Of a stretch of DNA of 64,000 nt, positions 43,425-53,549 are shown piece by piece. The notes beneath the pieces are model-generated. The model saw only the letters and a program-made list of their open reading frames with translations. It was not told where the DNA came from and made no database searches. Positions within the stretch are counted from its first letter, which is position 1; each line of letters begins with the position of its first letter. The position numbers were made by a program, and so were the translations under genes. This DNA comes from Paenibacillus hunanensis (GTDB lineage: Bacteria; Bacillota; Bacilli; Paenibacillales; Paenibacillaceae): positions 124,001 through 188,000 of the forward strand of contig NZ_BMMB01000002.1 of the NCBI RefSeq assembly GCF_014645615.1, in the 5' to 3' direction.

Positions 43425-44599
43425 CCATACGTCCTGCCTTTCCAGCGGTATCCTTTTCCGTTCAGACTGGCAATCCACGAATCAAGTAGAATCAGGATTA
43501 GACATGCCGCACTGATCGGCATGAACAAGCCCAGCCAAAAGGATTTGCCACTAAATCGATCGATAATTCCCTTCGTGACCATTCCTATTGCCATAGCTGC
43601 TCCTGACCATGTAGCAAGTACGGGCTGCCCTGTTGCTATACTCCAGAGCAGCATCACAAGTGGGAATATAAATAATAACGAATAAAAAATCGTCACGCCG
43701 AATACAAGCAGCGGATTACGCCCTGTACCCGCGAAAATATTTTTCTTATATCCTTCCCATACCTCAGCCGCATTACGATACATGCGTGCGGACGTATGAC
43801 GATGCACATCTGCCAGTGTCACCGGATCACCTGCCTGCTTCACCGCGCGTGCCAGCTCCATATCCTCCACGATATGATTATAAATATGGGCATGCCCACC
43901 ACTGCGAGTGTAGCTATCCCGATGGATCATGAGCCACGCACCTGTCACAGCGAGAAAGACTGGACGCGGACTGCGCCGAATCATCATAATCGGTAAATGA
44001 TAGCCAATAATAAACGCCATCATCGGCACCACAATATGCTCCAGCCACGTCCCTGTCTCCATCCGCGGAAAGCCGCTGATCAAGCCTGTACGCTGCGAAC
44101 GCGCCGTGACCATCGCTGCTTCCAGCGCTTCCGACTGAAGCCGTACATCCGCATCGACGAATAGCCACCATTCTCCGCGTGCATGCAAGGATAGCTGGTG
44201 GCAAGCATATGACTTGCCCAGCCAGCCCTCGGGCAATGTCGTACCATGAAAAAGACGAATGCGATCATCCTGCGCCATCACTTTACGAATCTCCGACTCG
44301 GTAGCATCCTCCGAATGATCATTGATCACCAGAATTTCCAGCTCGATCGAATCGGTGCGACAGGCAGTGACCGACTCCAGACACTCACGAATATTGCGTT
44401 CTTCATTACGCGCAGGAATCAGTACAGACAGTAACGGTTTATTTCCATGTTGATGATGTACATCTGGAAAATCATACTCCTGCTCCCACTTCTGACGCTG
44501 CACCGGCTTGCCCAGCTTCGGCATTCGGCTCAAATTCCAGACCGTAAATGCAAGCTGAAGCAGTAGCCAGCAGGTAATGACGAATAACAGCAGTTCCAT
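43421..44599 (-). CDS. crtQ: Membrane-anchored glycosyltransferase family 2 (CrtQ-like)
   Basis: 392 aa. An N-terminal membrane helix (about 2-20) is followed by a GT-A domain with SVLIPARNEERNIRECL, the acceptor VDADV metal motif and VVEDMELARAVKQAG, then three or four C-terminal helices. In S. aureus CrtQ glycosylates the C30 carotenoic acid; the gene order here supports the same job. The ATG at 44599 after AAAGGTGA is preferred to an upstream ATG with no ribosome site. Confidence 0.85.
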   Translation of the reverse strand: MELLLFVITCWLLLQLAFTVWNLSRMPKLGKPVQRQKWEQEYDFPDVHHQHGNKPLLSVLIPARNEERNIRECLESVTACRTDSIELEILVINDHSEDATESEIRKVMAQDDRIRLFHGTTLPEGWLGKSYACHQLSLHARGEWWLFVDADVRLQSEALEAAMVTARSQRTGLISGFPRMETGTWLEHIVVPMMAFIIGYHLPIMMIRRSPRPVFLAVTGAWLMIHRDSYTRSGGHAHIYNHIVEDMELARAVKQAGDPVTLADVHRHTSARMYRNAAEVWEGYKKNIFAGTGRNPLLVFGVTIFYSLLFIFPLVMLLWSIATGQPVLATWSGAAMAIGMVTKGIIDRFSGKSFWLGLFMPISAACLILILLDSWIASLNGKGYRWKGRTYG

Positions 44600-44603
44600 C
44601 GGC

Positions 44604-45338
44604 TCACCTTTTTCTCCATTTGCGGTATTGGTCATACTTGTCGTCGGTAGAGCGGCGGTGCGGAATCAGATCGCGTCCTTGTAGCCATTCACCCTGTGCG
44701 GCAATCATCTCTGCACGATGCTGATCCAATTGAGTCGTTAAGCGCTGCTCCAATAGTTCACCGCAGGCAGCCGCAGATAGAGCACGCCAGTCCTCCAGCA
44801 GCGGCTGTCCAACCATTAGACTAGCTTGCAGCCGTGCATGCTGAAATAGCCCATAATACAGCGTCACCGGAATCACCGGTATATGTAGATTGGACTGGCG
44901 CAGTAGTAAGCTAATGCCTGCACGAAAATCAAGTGGGCGCGTCTCCAGATGACGAATCTCTCCCTGTGGAAAAATCCATACCCGTTGCCCCTGCTCCAGC
45001 AATTGTCCTGCATAACGCATCGATTGCCGAATATCAGACGGACTGTCTTTGTTGATCGAAAACGCACCGATTTTGCCAAAAAAGCGGTACCGCTCCAGCT
45101 GGCGCTGCTCCATCATCATATAATGCTCGGCAGACGATGTGCGCTTGAGCGCATGATACACCAGCAGTCCATCCCACCACGAGCTATGATTCATCATATA
45201 GACCGCCGGCTGTCCAGCAGGCACCGTATCCAGTTCTCCGCTAATCATAAACGAATGAAATTGACGCCGTAGCAGATACCATTCATTATACAAACGAAAT
45301 ACCTGCTCAAACGCGGCTGACTTGTTGGCGGCGATCAT
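44604..45338 (-). CDS. PlsC-like acyltransferase (carotenoid glycoside acylation candidate)
   Basis: 244-aa member of the 1-acyl-glycerol-3-phosphate acyltransferase fold. The HX4D motif is NHSSWWD, and FPQGEIRHLETRPLDFRAG carries the second and third family blocks. By position it may acylate the sugar of the carotenoid glucoside, as the unrelated CrtO does in staphylococci. The true start is ATG 45338 (GGGAG 8 bases before), overlapping the previous gene by 32 bp. Confidence 0.8.
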   Translation of the reverse strand: MIAANKSAAFEQVFRLYNEWYLLRRQFHSFMISGELDTVPAGQPAVYMMNHSSWWDGLLVYHALKRTSSAEHYMMMEQRQLERYRFFGKIGAFSINKDSPSDIRQSMRYAGQLLEQGQRVWIFPQGEIRHLETRPLDFRAGISLLLRQSNLHIPVIPVTLYYGLFQHARLQASLMVGQPLLEDWRALSAAACGELLEQRLTTQLDQHRAEMIAAQGEWLQGRDLIPHRRSTDDKYDQYRKWRKR

Positions 45339-46092
45339 ACCGATAGCTCCCTTCTGCCAGTGCAATACCAATCACACCCGCAATAACCGAACCGATCAAT
45401 CCCTGTTGCCATGCTAACAGCCCGAACATGAATAAAATCCCCTGATACAGAAAGACCGATTGACGGGCAACCGATAGATCAAGTCGGATGATCGGAATCG
45501 TTAATGACAGTACCCCGCCCACGATAAACCAGGCGATAAAATTGCTCCACGGTACGCCATAAAATCCGCTATCTCCGCCCCATGTCCAGAAGCCTCGCGC
45601 ATCAGCCACCGGATCAAGCACCAGATCAAGAATAATAATCCATACCCCAACCTGTACAGCACGTAACAGACGCGCACGCATCGAATCGGTTACTGCACGT
45701 CCGCTTGCCAGCAGGATACCGCTGGATACGACTGCGATCCATGCAAAACCAAGCGTCCACGGTACGCCAAATACCAGACCACCTAAAATGCTACTATATT
45801 CGTACTCACCAAATGGCCAGCCTGTATGTACACCCATCCATTCCAGCGCCATGCCGCCAAGCCACATTAGCACCGCAGCCATCAGTAAGCGGGAGAACGT
45901 GATCGTCTCCCGTTTACTGACTGACCAGTCGGACATATTGTATTGGGGTTGACTGCGCCGTATGAGAGATAACGCATACAGCGCATAGAAGACAAGAAAT
46001 AACCCATTTGAGAAATCAAGCATCTTCGGTACACCAATCGTTAACAGGAGCACGGCTCCAATTCCATACCATATCCAAAAAATCCAGCCCAT
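45307..46092 (-). CDS. cruF: CruF-like carotenoid hydratase (DUF422)
   Basis: 261-aa membrane protein with seven or eight helices. The GWPFGEYEYSSILGG and YGVPWSNFIAWF signatures are characteristic of the DUF422/CruF family, which adds water to the terminal double bond of acyclic carotenoids. CruF-type hydratases in C30 pathways are known from Planococcus-like bacteria. Located between crtM and the acyltransferase, it predicts a hydroxylated (dihydro) C30 end group. The assignment to hydratase rather than another DUF422 function is moderate. Confidence 0.75.
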   Translation of the reverse strand: MGWIFWIWYGIGAVLLLTIGVPKMLDFSNGLFLVFYALYALSLIRRSQPQYNMSDWSVSKRETITFSRLLMAAVLMWLGGMALEWMGVHTGWPFGEYEYSSILGGLVFGVPWTLGFAWIAVVSSGILLASGRAVTDSMRARLLRAVQVGVWIIILDLVLDPVADARGFWTWGGDSGFYGVPWSNFIAWFIVGGVLSLTIPIIRLDLSVARQSVFLYQGILFMFGLLAWQQGLIGSVIAGVIGIALAEGSYRYDRRQQVSRV

Positions 46093-46093
46093 C

Positions 46094-46975
46094 CTACGAT
46101 ACCGCCGGACGACTTAACATGTCCTTGCTCACACCATGCCGTTCCGCAATGCCCATCAGCATATACAGCTTACGCTCATCGCTAACGATGGCACGCTGTG
46201 TGAACACATCATATTGATTCTCACGAATGACATCCATAATGCCAGCATAGAAGGTCGCTGCCAGCTCTACTGTAAATGCACTGCGCTCTGGATATTCGTC
46301 CAGATCACCCAGTCCGGTAGCAAACCACTGCTCGGCTAACAGACGCAGCTCCTCCATCATCGCGATAAAGCGCTCATTAATGATACCGTTCTCTAGCTCC
46401 TGCTCGGTATAACCATGACGTTTCATCAGCTCCAGCGGAATATAGCGACGACCACGGCGACTGTCTTCACCGATGTCACGCATAATGTTGACGATCTGCA
46501 TGCCTTTACCCAGTGCAATACCGGAATGACGAATAAGCTCACTATGTTCACCCTTTAATACAGGCAGCAGCATTTCTCCCACCGTACCAGCAACCAGATA
46601 GCAATAATGCTCCAGCTCGCGCATCGTAGAATAACGCGTAAAGGTCAGATCATACGTCTGCCCATCCATCTGACGCTTGAACGGCTCCTTCGACAGGCTT
46701 GGAAATTCATGAAACAGCCAGCGCAGCGCAGGCCAGATAAAATGACCTTCCGCTTGCTCCAGATTCGTAAACAACGCTTGCAGCTGCTGAATTGTATACG
46801 GTGAGCGCTCTGGCTCATCCACACTATCGTCAATCATACGACAAAAGGCATAAATAACATGAACTGCTTCCTTTTGCGGACTGGATAACCAGCTAAATGC
46901 GTAATAAAAGGACGATGAGCCATGTCGGATCATCTCTTCACAGCTTTTCAGGTCCATTTCGGTCGCGTATTTCAA
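46094..46975 (-). CDS. crtM: Dehydrosqualene (diapophytoene) synthase CrtM-like
   Basis: 293-aa trans-isoprenyl diphosphate synthase family, condensing two prenyl diphosphates head to head. Both Asp-rich motifs are seen: DDSVDE (49-54) and DIGED (167-171). C30 (CrtM) over C40 (CrtB) is inferred from the CrtN/CrtP-type neighbours. The start codon is TTG at 46975 with AAAGGAG 8 bases upstream, overlapping the preceding stop by 4 bp. Confidence 0.88.
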   Translation of the reverse strand: MKYATEMDLKSCEEMIRHGSSSFYYAFSWLSSPQKEAVHVIYAFCRMIDDSVDEPERSPYTIQQLQALFTNLEQAEGHFIWPALRWLFHEFPSLSKEPFKRQMDGQTYDLTFTRYSTMRELEHYCYLVAGTVGEMLLPVLKGEHSELIRHSGIALGKGMQIVNIMRDIGEDSRRGRRYIPLELMKRHGYTEQELENGIINERFIAMMEELRLLAEQWFATGLGDLDEYPERSAFTVELAATFYAGIMDVIRENQYDVFTQRAIVSDERKLYMLMGIAERHGVSKDMLSRPAVS

Positions 46976-48444
46976 AGTCCCAACTCCTTTAACATTTGCT
47001 GTGCGGCCATTCGTGCTCCCTGCATAACGATCGGTACACCGCCGCCGGGATGAACAGAGGCTCCTGCCGCATATAGACGGCGAATTGACGGAAACGGACG
47101 GGGCTGTGGACGATAAGCACCGGATTGACGAATAATAGGCGCAATTCCGAAACTACCTCCACCATATAATCCGCTACGCTTGGCATCTGCCGGTGTGCGA
47201 ACCTTTTTCCAAGTAATCGACGAGCGTAGTCCTTCCCAGCCACGTTCCTCTACCATGGATAATACGCGTTCCACCAGCTCACCTGTATCCTGCTCCCACG
47301 CGATTCCTTGCTCATCGGTTACCGGGATCAGAAAATATAATGCACTTTGTCCTTGGGGTGCTGCTTCTGGATCAAGTGCTACCGGATTGAACACATAAAC
47401 AGATGGCTGACTTGGCAATTTTCGTTCACCAAAGGTTTGACGCAGACTTGCATTCAGATCCTCTGGTAGAAAGAACTGATGCGCAAGCCGATCAGACCAA
47501 CGACGATTCGTACCTGCATAGATCAACACACAACCACTGGATGGCTGATATGGACGACGTTGCGGCTTCAAGGCTGGCTGTGAATCAGTTAACAGATCAT
47601 GAATCAATGGGAAATCGCCATTGTATAATACCGCATCAAATGGCATTTTCTCTCCATCGGTCTGAATACCAAGACACACACCATTGCGCACCTCGATATG
47701 ATTCACGCTACTTCCGAGGCGAATATCCACACCACGATGTTGCAGCTCTTCGCCGATAATACGTGGCAATGCGGCATATCCACCCTTGAGCATCCAGACA
47801 CCGAAGGCATGCTCTGCATACGGTAGCATCGTGTAAAGTCCCGGTGTTTTCTCCGGAATACCACCGATATACAGACTTTGCAGTGAATAGGCCTCACGTA
47901 GCTGCTGATTACGGAAATAAATGCCGGCTGCACTGCTCAGATTACGATACGCACGCAAGCTGCGCATCAGCGCCAGATTGCTACGCGAGAAAAACGTGCT
48001 CGCATTCGGAAAATCGCGTTCCAAAAATGAAGCCTGTCCGCGTGCAAATAACGGACGCATATCATCCATAAAACGGCGAAAGCCTGCACCGGAGCCAGGA
48101 AACAGACGTTCAATCTCCTCTGCCTGCGGCTCTGTACCACGATGCTTGGTCATTACACGACCATCCGCATAATGAATCCGGTATAGCGGATCACATTCGA
48201 TTAATGGCAGCCGATCCCGTGAAATGCCGCCTTCCTCCATAATGCTATGCAGCATTTCTGGCAACAGCACGATCGTCGGGCCCTGATCGATCGCTATCCC
48301 ATCCTGCTCTTCAAAGGCGATTCGTCCACCAAGACGATCACTTTTCTCAAAAATGGTCACTTCCACGTCGCGCTGGCTCAGCAGTAATGCAGCAGTCAAG
48401 CCGCCGATTCCACCGCCGACGATGGCGATTCGTTTGCGTCTCAT
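46972..48444 (-). CDS. Second CrtN-family desaturase/oxidase
   Basis: 490-aa FAD protein with IAIVGGGIGGLTAALLLSQR at the N-terminus and SVHPGGGVPIVMQGARMAA at the C-terminus. It is paralogous to the flanking CrtN (48441) and CrtP-like (41928) proteins but is distinct from both. In halobacilli and relatives a third homologue (CrtNc) acts on the other end of the C30 backbone; this is a candidate for that role. Its ATGA overlaps the crtN stop by 4 bp. Confidence 0.8.
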   Translation of the reverse strand: MRRKRIAIVGGGIGGLTAALLLSQRDVEVTIFEKSDRLGGRIAFEEQDGIAIDQGPTIVLLPEMLHSIMEEGGISRDRLPLIECDPLYRIHYADGRVMTKHRGTEPQAEEIERLFPGSGAGFRRFMDDMRPLFARGQASFLERDFPNASTFFSRSNLALMRSLRAYRNLSSAAGIYFRNQQLREAYSLQSLYIGGIPEKTPGLYTMLPYAEHAFGVWMLKGGYAALPRIIGEELQHRGVDIRLGSSVNHIEVRNGVCLGIQTDGEKMPFDAVLYNGDFPLIHDLLTDSQPALKPQRRPYQPSSGCVLIYAGTNRRWSDRLAHQFFLPEDLNASLRQTFGERKLPSQPSVYVFNPVALDPEAAPQGQSALYFLIPVTDEQGIAWEQDTGELVERVLSMVEERGWEGLRSSITWKKVRTPADAKRSGLYGGGSFGIAPIIRQSGAYRPQPRPFPSIRRLYAAGASVHPGGGVPIVMQGARMAAQQMLKELGL

Positions 48445-49991
48445 GATGGCTCCGCTCCTGCTAGCACCGTACCTGCATCTGCGGAATGAGTATGCGATAC
48501 CCCATCCTGCTTGAAGATTAGCGCTGTGCTAATGCGTGCCGATTCAAAGATCGTCGGCAAGCCGCTGCCCGGATGCGTACCTCCACCAACGAGCCATACA
48601 TTTTCGACTTCCTCAAATTGATTATGCGGACGGAATGCCATCATTTGCCCAAGGTTATGTGTCAGGTTGAATACCGCACCCTGGTACACATCCAGCTGAC
48701 GCTCCCAATCCAGCGGTGTGAAAAATTGCATTTCCTCGATCCGATCACGCAAACCACGAAGTTGCGGAATCTGCTCGGCACGATTCAGCATTTGCTCCTT
48801 CACCGCTTCACGCTTCGCTTCCCAATCGGTCTCCCCTGTCAGATTCGGTGTCGGCATGAGCAAATACAGAGCCGATTTGCCTGCTGGTGCCATCGTTTTA
48901 TCGAGTCGTGACGGGTTGTGTACGTAGAGGGACGGATCATCCGACAACGTTTTGAAGCGTGTTACCTCATCGACATAACGATGATAATCCTCGGAAAAGT
49001 GAACCGAATGGTGATCCAGATCAATCTCGCCATCCACGCCAAGATAGAGCATGGCAGCTGAGCAAGAATAGGTCTTCGCTGCGATACGCTCCGGTGCATA
49101 CTTACGCAATACACCCGGTTCAAACAATCGGTTCATCGCCGTAGCAAAATCGGCATTAATGACCACCCGGTCAGCCAAAAGGTGCTCGCCATCCTCAAGC
49201 ACTACGCCAGTAGCCTTTCCGTTCTCTGTCAGTATCCGCTGTACGCCTCTGGAAGTATGTACGCGTCCACCGTGCTCAGAGATCACTTTTGCCATCGCTT
49301 CGAATACAGCATGTATGCCGCCTGTAGGATGGAACAGACCATAGCGGTGCTCAAGGTAAGATAAAATCGTAAAGGTGCCCGGGCAATCCCATGCTGACAT
49401 GCCCAGATATTTAGATTGAAACGTAAATGCCTGCTTCAATCTTTCATCATCAAAATATTTGGATAAACGCCCATATACCGTATCGTTTAGATGCAGCTTC
49501 GGCAGTGCGCGTATGACATCAGAACGTACATAATCAAGCAGATTAGAAAATGGACGACGCAGCAGCGGCATCACTTTATCCAGCTTCACGTCCTCTTCTT
49601 CCAGATAGCGATAGTATCCCGCTTCATTACCTGGAAACAGTCGTGCAATCTGCTCTGCCGTATCCTCACGGTTACGTGACGGCTTGAAAACTGTATCTCC
49701 AAAATGCAGGCTGTACAGTGGTGAAAGCTCCTTCATCTCCACATAATCGTGCAGTGAACGCCCTGAGAGGGCAAACAGCTCTTCGATCAGATGCGGCATC
49801 ATTAAAAATGTTGCGCCCCGATCAAAGCGATATTTTCCGACTTCCAAACGACCGGAACGGCCGCCGACAACCGGCTGTTTTTCGAACACATCCACCTCGT
49901 ACCCGTGGCTCGCTAGCAGCATAGCCGCCGCCAGTCCACCAGGTCCTGCTCCAACGATAACTGCTTTGCGGGCAGATTGAGTCGCTTTCAT
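48441..49991 (-). CDS. crtN: Diapophytoene desaturase CrtN-like
   Basis: 516 aa, first gene of the operon. The FAD site VIVGAGPGGLAAAMLLASHGY, GGRSGRLEVGKYRFDRG, CPGTFTILSYLEHRYGLFHP and the C-terminal VGGGTHPGSGLPTIFESARI are those of CrtI/CrtN desaturases, which introduce successive double bonds. A C-terminal tail of about 20 residues is non-conserved. The start has AAAAGGGG 6-7 bases upstream. Confidence 0.9.
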   Translation of the reverse strand: MKATQSARKAVIVGAGPGGLAAAMLLASHGYEVDVFEKQPVVGGRSGRLEVGKYRFDRGATFLMMPHLIEELFALSGRSLHDYVEMKELSPLYSLHFGDTVFKPSRNREDTAEQIARLFPGNEAGYYRYLEEEDVKLDKVMPLLRRPFSNLLDYVRSDVIRALPKLHLNDTVYGRLSKYFDDERLKQAFTFQSKYLGMSAWDCPGTFTILSYLEHRYGLFHPTGGIHAVFEAMAKVISEHGGRVHTSRGVQRILTENGKATGVVLEDGEHLLADRVVINADFATAMNRLFEPGVLRKYAPERIAAKTYSCSAAMLYLGVDGEIDLDHHSVHFSEDYHRYVDEVTRFKTLSDDPSLYVHNPSRLDKTMAPAGKSALYLLMPTPNLTGETDWEAKREAVKEQMLNRAEQIPQLRGLRDRIEEMQFFTPLDWERQLDVYQGAVFNLTHNLGQMMAFRPHNQFEEVENVWLVGGGTHPGSGLPTIFESARISTALIFKQDGVSHTHSADAGTVLAGAEPS

Positions 49992-50063
49992 AACATTCCC
50001 CTTTTTTGAACTGAAATTAGTGCCGGGATGTTGTTGTTCCCGCGCGTGCTACACATGTAACCA

Positions 50064-50086
50064 ATACCCATAAAGTATATATAAAC
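50064..50086 (-). promoter_or_regulatory. Possible sigma-B-type promoter of the carotenoid operon
   Basis: On the minus strand, GTTTAT (50081-50086), an 11-base spacer and GGGTAT (50064-50069), matching the sigma-B consensus GTTTAA-N12-14-GGGTAT except for one base and a slightly short spacer. It lies 70-95 bases upstream of crtN. No good sigma-A pair was found nearby. Confidence 0.35.
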
Positions 50087-50287
50087 AAATAACAACCGAT
50101 TTGCACCGTCACCAGACCCATTTTACAAAATTAAATTTGGTTAATTTTGAACAAAATTTGAACAATTGAAAGCAAACGAATACCACAAAAAATCTTGTAT
50201 TGAATCTATAAATAAATCAACTATTAATTTTTAAATACAAATAATTCATTGGAATTTATAAAATATGTAGTTTTAGTACAAAATCAT

Positions 50288-50329
50288 AAAACAAGCTATC
50301 AACCTTAGATTAAGGTCAATAGCTTGTTT
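50288..50329 (-). terminator. Terminator after hsdR
   Basis: AACAAGCTAT and ATAGCTTGTT arms extended by ACCTTA/TAAGGT inside, with TTTTATG after it on the minus strand, 27 bases below the hsdR stop. The 50,090-50,287 stretch is very AT-rich with no gene. Confidence 0.8.
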
Positions 50330-50355
50330 ACAGATAGTAAATTGTATTGTCATAT

Positions 50356-53300
50356 TTAGTACTTAAACTCGTGCGCTGTTTCAGCGCTCATTAACTCTGC
50401 TTGATTAAGTACCATATCTACTGCCAATTTTTCCAGATCAGGTGGATATCCATATTTTTTTAGTAATCGTTTAACGGTTACCCGCATCTGCGCACGTACA
50501 TTCTCACGCAGTGTCCAATCCACCGTAATATTGTTTTTAATTGACTGCATTAATTCGTGGGCAATCTGCTTCAGCATCAAGTCTCCCATAAGCGTCTTAG
50601 CTGATTCATTAGAAGCAAGTGCATCATAAAAAGCAAGTTCTTCAGCAATCATACCCGATTCGCTACCGCGTTGTACTTCGGTGTTAATATCCTTCGCCAT
50701 TTGGATTAATTCTTCAATAATCTGTGAAGTTTCGATTGTTCGATTATTATATTTACGAATGGCTTCTTCTAACATTTCTGAAAATTTACGAGCTTGTACA
50801 ATGCTATGCCGCTGAAATGTTTTGACTTTCCCTTGAAGAAGACGTTTTAGAAGTTCAACCGCCAAGTTTTTCTGTTTTAAACCTCGTACACTCTCAAGAA
50901 ATTCGTCAGAGAGAATCGCAATATTTGGTTTTTGCAGACCAGCCGCTTCTAAAATATCAACAACCTCTTCAGAAATGATTGACTTTGAGATTAATTGATT
51001 CAGTTCAGCATCCAATTCAGATGGGGTCTTCTTCTTATTATCATCGGTAATAAGTTTAACAATTCCCGCTTTGACTGCTTTCAAAAAACCGATTTCCTCA
51101 TTGACATTTTCCGCTGCTAATGTTGTTGCACAGAGCGCATAAGCTTTTGCAAGTTCTGCGACCCACCTCATAAAGTTTTGTTTACTCTCTTCGTTCAAGC
51201 CCAGTACATAATCAACCGTTTCGACTAGAGATTTCATCCGGTCAGAGGCACGTCCAGACTTAAACTTGCTATAATTATGCCCATGTAACAAGTCATGAAT
51301 AAGATCCAATCGCTCCAGCATCGCTTCGACCGCTTGCTCAGTATCAATCCCGGCGTTTTCACGATCACTTTCTGTATACTGCTGTAATGCATCTTTGAGT
51401 AGCTCAGCAATGCCAATATAGTCAACTACCAGACCACCTGGCTTATCGCGGAACACTCGATTAACACGGGCGATTGCCTGCATCAAGTTATGTCCTCTCA
51501 TCGGCTTGTCAATATACATCGTACTCATAGCTGGAACATCAAAGCCAGTTAACCACATATCACGAACGATAACAATCTCTAGCGGATCATTAATATCTTT
51601 CATTCGTCTGGCAAAATATTCACGGCGTTTCTTAGTACCAATATACGGTTGCCATTCTTGTGGATCACTCGATGTACCAGTCATCACAATCTTAATCTTG
51701 CCTTTATCATCCTCATCACTGTGCCACTCCGGTCTTAGTGCAATAATCTCCTTGTACAAATTGATTGCGATACGCCGTGACATCACAACAATCATCGCTT
51801 TACCGAACATGCCACTCTGGCGTTGTTCATAATGTTTGACCATATCAGCTGCAATTTTCTTTACACGTTTCTCTGAACCAGCTAGTGCCTCTAGGCGCGC
51901 CCATCTGGATTTGAGTTTTTCCTTTTGAGAAATTTCTTGGTATTCGGTGATTTCATCATAAGCGCTATCGATAATAGGGCGTTCACTTTCTGATAGTTCC
52001 AGACGTGCGACTCGGCTCTCATAATACACCTTGACTGTCGTGCCATCTTCAACCGCACGAGTCATATTATAGATATCAATATAGTCGCCAAATACAGCAG
52101 GCGTATTTTTATCGCTGAGTTCTACCGGTGTGCCTGTAAAGCCGATATAAGAAGCATTCGGTAGTGCATCCCGCATATATTTAGCATATCCGTATTTAAT
52201 GTTGGCTTCATCCGTCTGCTGATTAACAACCAATTCAGCTTCAAAACCGTATTGACTACGATGCGCTTCATCGGCAATAACAATGACATTTTTCCGATCA
52301 GTCAATTCAGGAAATTCAGATTCGTCTTTCTCCGGGCTAAACTTGTGTACCGTTGTAAAAACGATACCACCTGATTCTACTGCAAGCAGTTCGCGCAAAT
52401 GCTCCCGACTCTCTGCTTGTTTTGGTGTCTGACGCAGCAGATCAATCGATTGACCAAATGTTGCAAACAACTGGTCATCAAGATCATTACGGTCAGTGAC
52501 AACTACAATTGTCGGATTGTTCATCTCCTGCACCAGCTTGCCTGCGTAGAAGACCATCGTTAGACTTTTGCCTGAACCTTGCGTATGCCAGATTACTCCA
52601 ACCTTACGGTCTCCCTCATCTTGTGCCGCTCGTTCCGTACTACGAATTGCTTTATTGACTGCATGAAATTGATGATAGCCTGCCAAAATTTTGCTGTATT
52701 TGTCCCCGTCACTTTGAAACAGTACAAAGTGTTTGATCAAATCCATTAACCGCTGCTTATCAAACATGCCTTTGATCAGAACTTCCAACTGAGGCAGCGT
52801 AGGTGACGCAAGTTCCATCCCATCGATCGTACGCCACATCATAAAGCGTTCTGTATCCGAAGTAAGCGTACCTGCCTGTGCATTAATTCCATCGCTAATT
52901 ACGAGAAAAGAGTTATACGTAAATAGCGACGAGATGCTATCTTTATAATTTTGGACTTGATTGTAAGCTTCTGCAATTCCTATTTCCTCATTTGAGGCAC
53001 TTTTAAGTTCAAAAACGGCAATTGGAATGCCATTTATAAACACAACGATATCTGGTCGTCTCTCCGTATCATGTTCTACGACCGTAAATTGATTAACAAC
53101 GAGGAAATCATTATCTTCGATTCGATCGGGTGTTGTCTCAAACAGCCAAATTTTGAGGGTCTGTGTTTCTCCATCCACATTGCGATACTGTACATCTACA
53201 CCATCGGTAATCATCCGCTGAAAAGCACGGTTGTTGATCAGCAAACTGGGACTCTGCGGAATTTCTACGATCCGAACAGCCTCTTCAATCGCCTCACGCG

Positions 53301-53493
53301 GCGCATCTGGATTAATCCGGATCAGCGCATCACGCAGACGTTCACTCAAGATAATATCGTTATAACGCTCGCGCTCCGGATATTCGCCTTCCGGCGAAAT
53401 CTCTGGTCCATAGCTCCAAGTGTAATTCAATTCTTGAAACCATTCGATTGCAGCTTGTTCAAGATCGCTTTCGGTGTAAGAAGCAATGTACAT
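50356..53493 (-). CDS. hsdR: Type I restriction enzyme HsdR
   Basis: 1045-aa motor and nuclease subunit. The N-terminal PD-(D/E)XK nuclease has Asp148 (RRPDIVV) and ELK (162-164). The SF2 translocase has Walker A GSGKS (306-310) and DEAH (408-411), followed by FTGTPVE and the helicase C motif [13 protein letters not shown]; a helical C-terminal domain binds M/S. It cleaves unmodified foreign DNA after ATP-driven translocation. All catalytic motifs are intact. It is the last gene of a four-gene unit; AAGGAGG precedes the ATG. Confidence 0.96.
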   Translation of the reverse strand: MYIASYTESDLEQAAIEWFQELNYTWSYGPEISPEGEYPERERYNDIILSERLRDALIRINPDAPREAIEEAVRIVEIPQSPSLLINNRAFQRMITDGVDVQYRNVDGETQTLKIWLFETTPDRIEDNDFLVVNQFTVVEHDTERRPDIVVFINGIPIAVFELKSASNEEIGIAEAYNQVQNYKDSISSLFTYNSFLVISDGINAQAGTLTSDTERFMMWRTIDGMELASPTLPQLEVLIKGMFDKQRLMDLIKHFVLFQSDGDKYSKILAGYHQFHAVNKAIRSTERAAQDEGDRKVGVIWHTQGSGKSLTMVFYAGKLVQEMNNPTIVVVTDRNDLDDQLFATFGQSIDLLRQTPKQAESREHLRELLAVESGGIVFTTVHKFSPEKDESEFPELTDRKNVIVIADEAHRSQYGFEAELVVNQQTDEANIKYGYAKYMRDALPNASYIGFTGTPVELSDKNTPAVFGDYIDIYNMTRAVEDGTTVKVYYESRVARLELSESERPIIDSAYDEITEYQEISQKEKLKSRWARLEALAGSEKRVKKIAADMVKHYEQRQSGMFGKAMIVVMSRRIAINLYKEIIALRPEWHSDEDDKGKIKIVMTGTSSDPQEWQPYIGTKKRREYFARRMKDINDPLEIVIVRDMWLTGFDVPAMSTMYIDKPMRGHNLMQAIARVNRVFRDKPGGLVVDYIGIAELLKDALQQYTESDRENAGIDTEQAVEAMLERLDLIHDLLHGHNYSKFKSGRASDRMKSLVETVDYVLGLNEESKQNFMRWVAELAKAYALCATTLAAENVNEEIGFLKAVKAGIVKLITDDNKKKTPSELDAELNQLISKSIISEEVVDILEAAGLQKPNIAILSDEFLESVRGLKQKNLAVELLKRLLQGKVKTFQRHSIVQARKFSEMLEEAIRKYNNRTIETSQIIEELIQMAKDINTEVQRGSESGMIAEELAFYDALASNESAKTLMGDLMLKQIAHELMQSIKNNITVDWTLRENVRAQMRVTVKRLLKKYGYPPDLEKLAVDMVLNQAELMSAETAHEFKY

Positions 53494-53549
53494 GGCGAAC
53501 CTCCTTTGTTGTAGGTAGGGTGTAGGAATAAGAATATAAAGTAAAGCAA

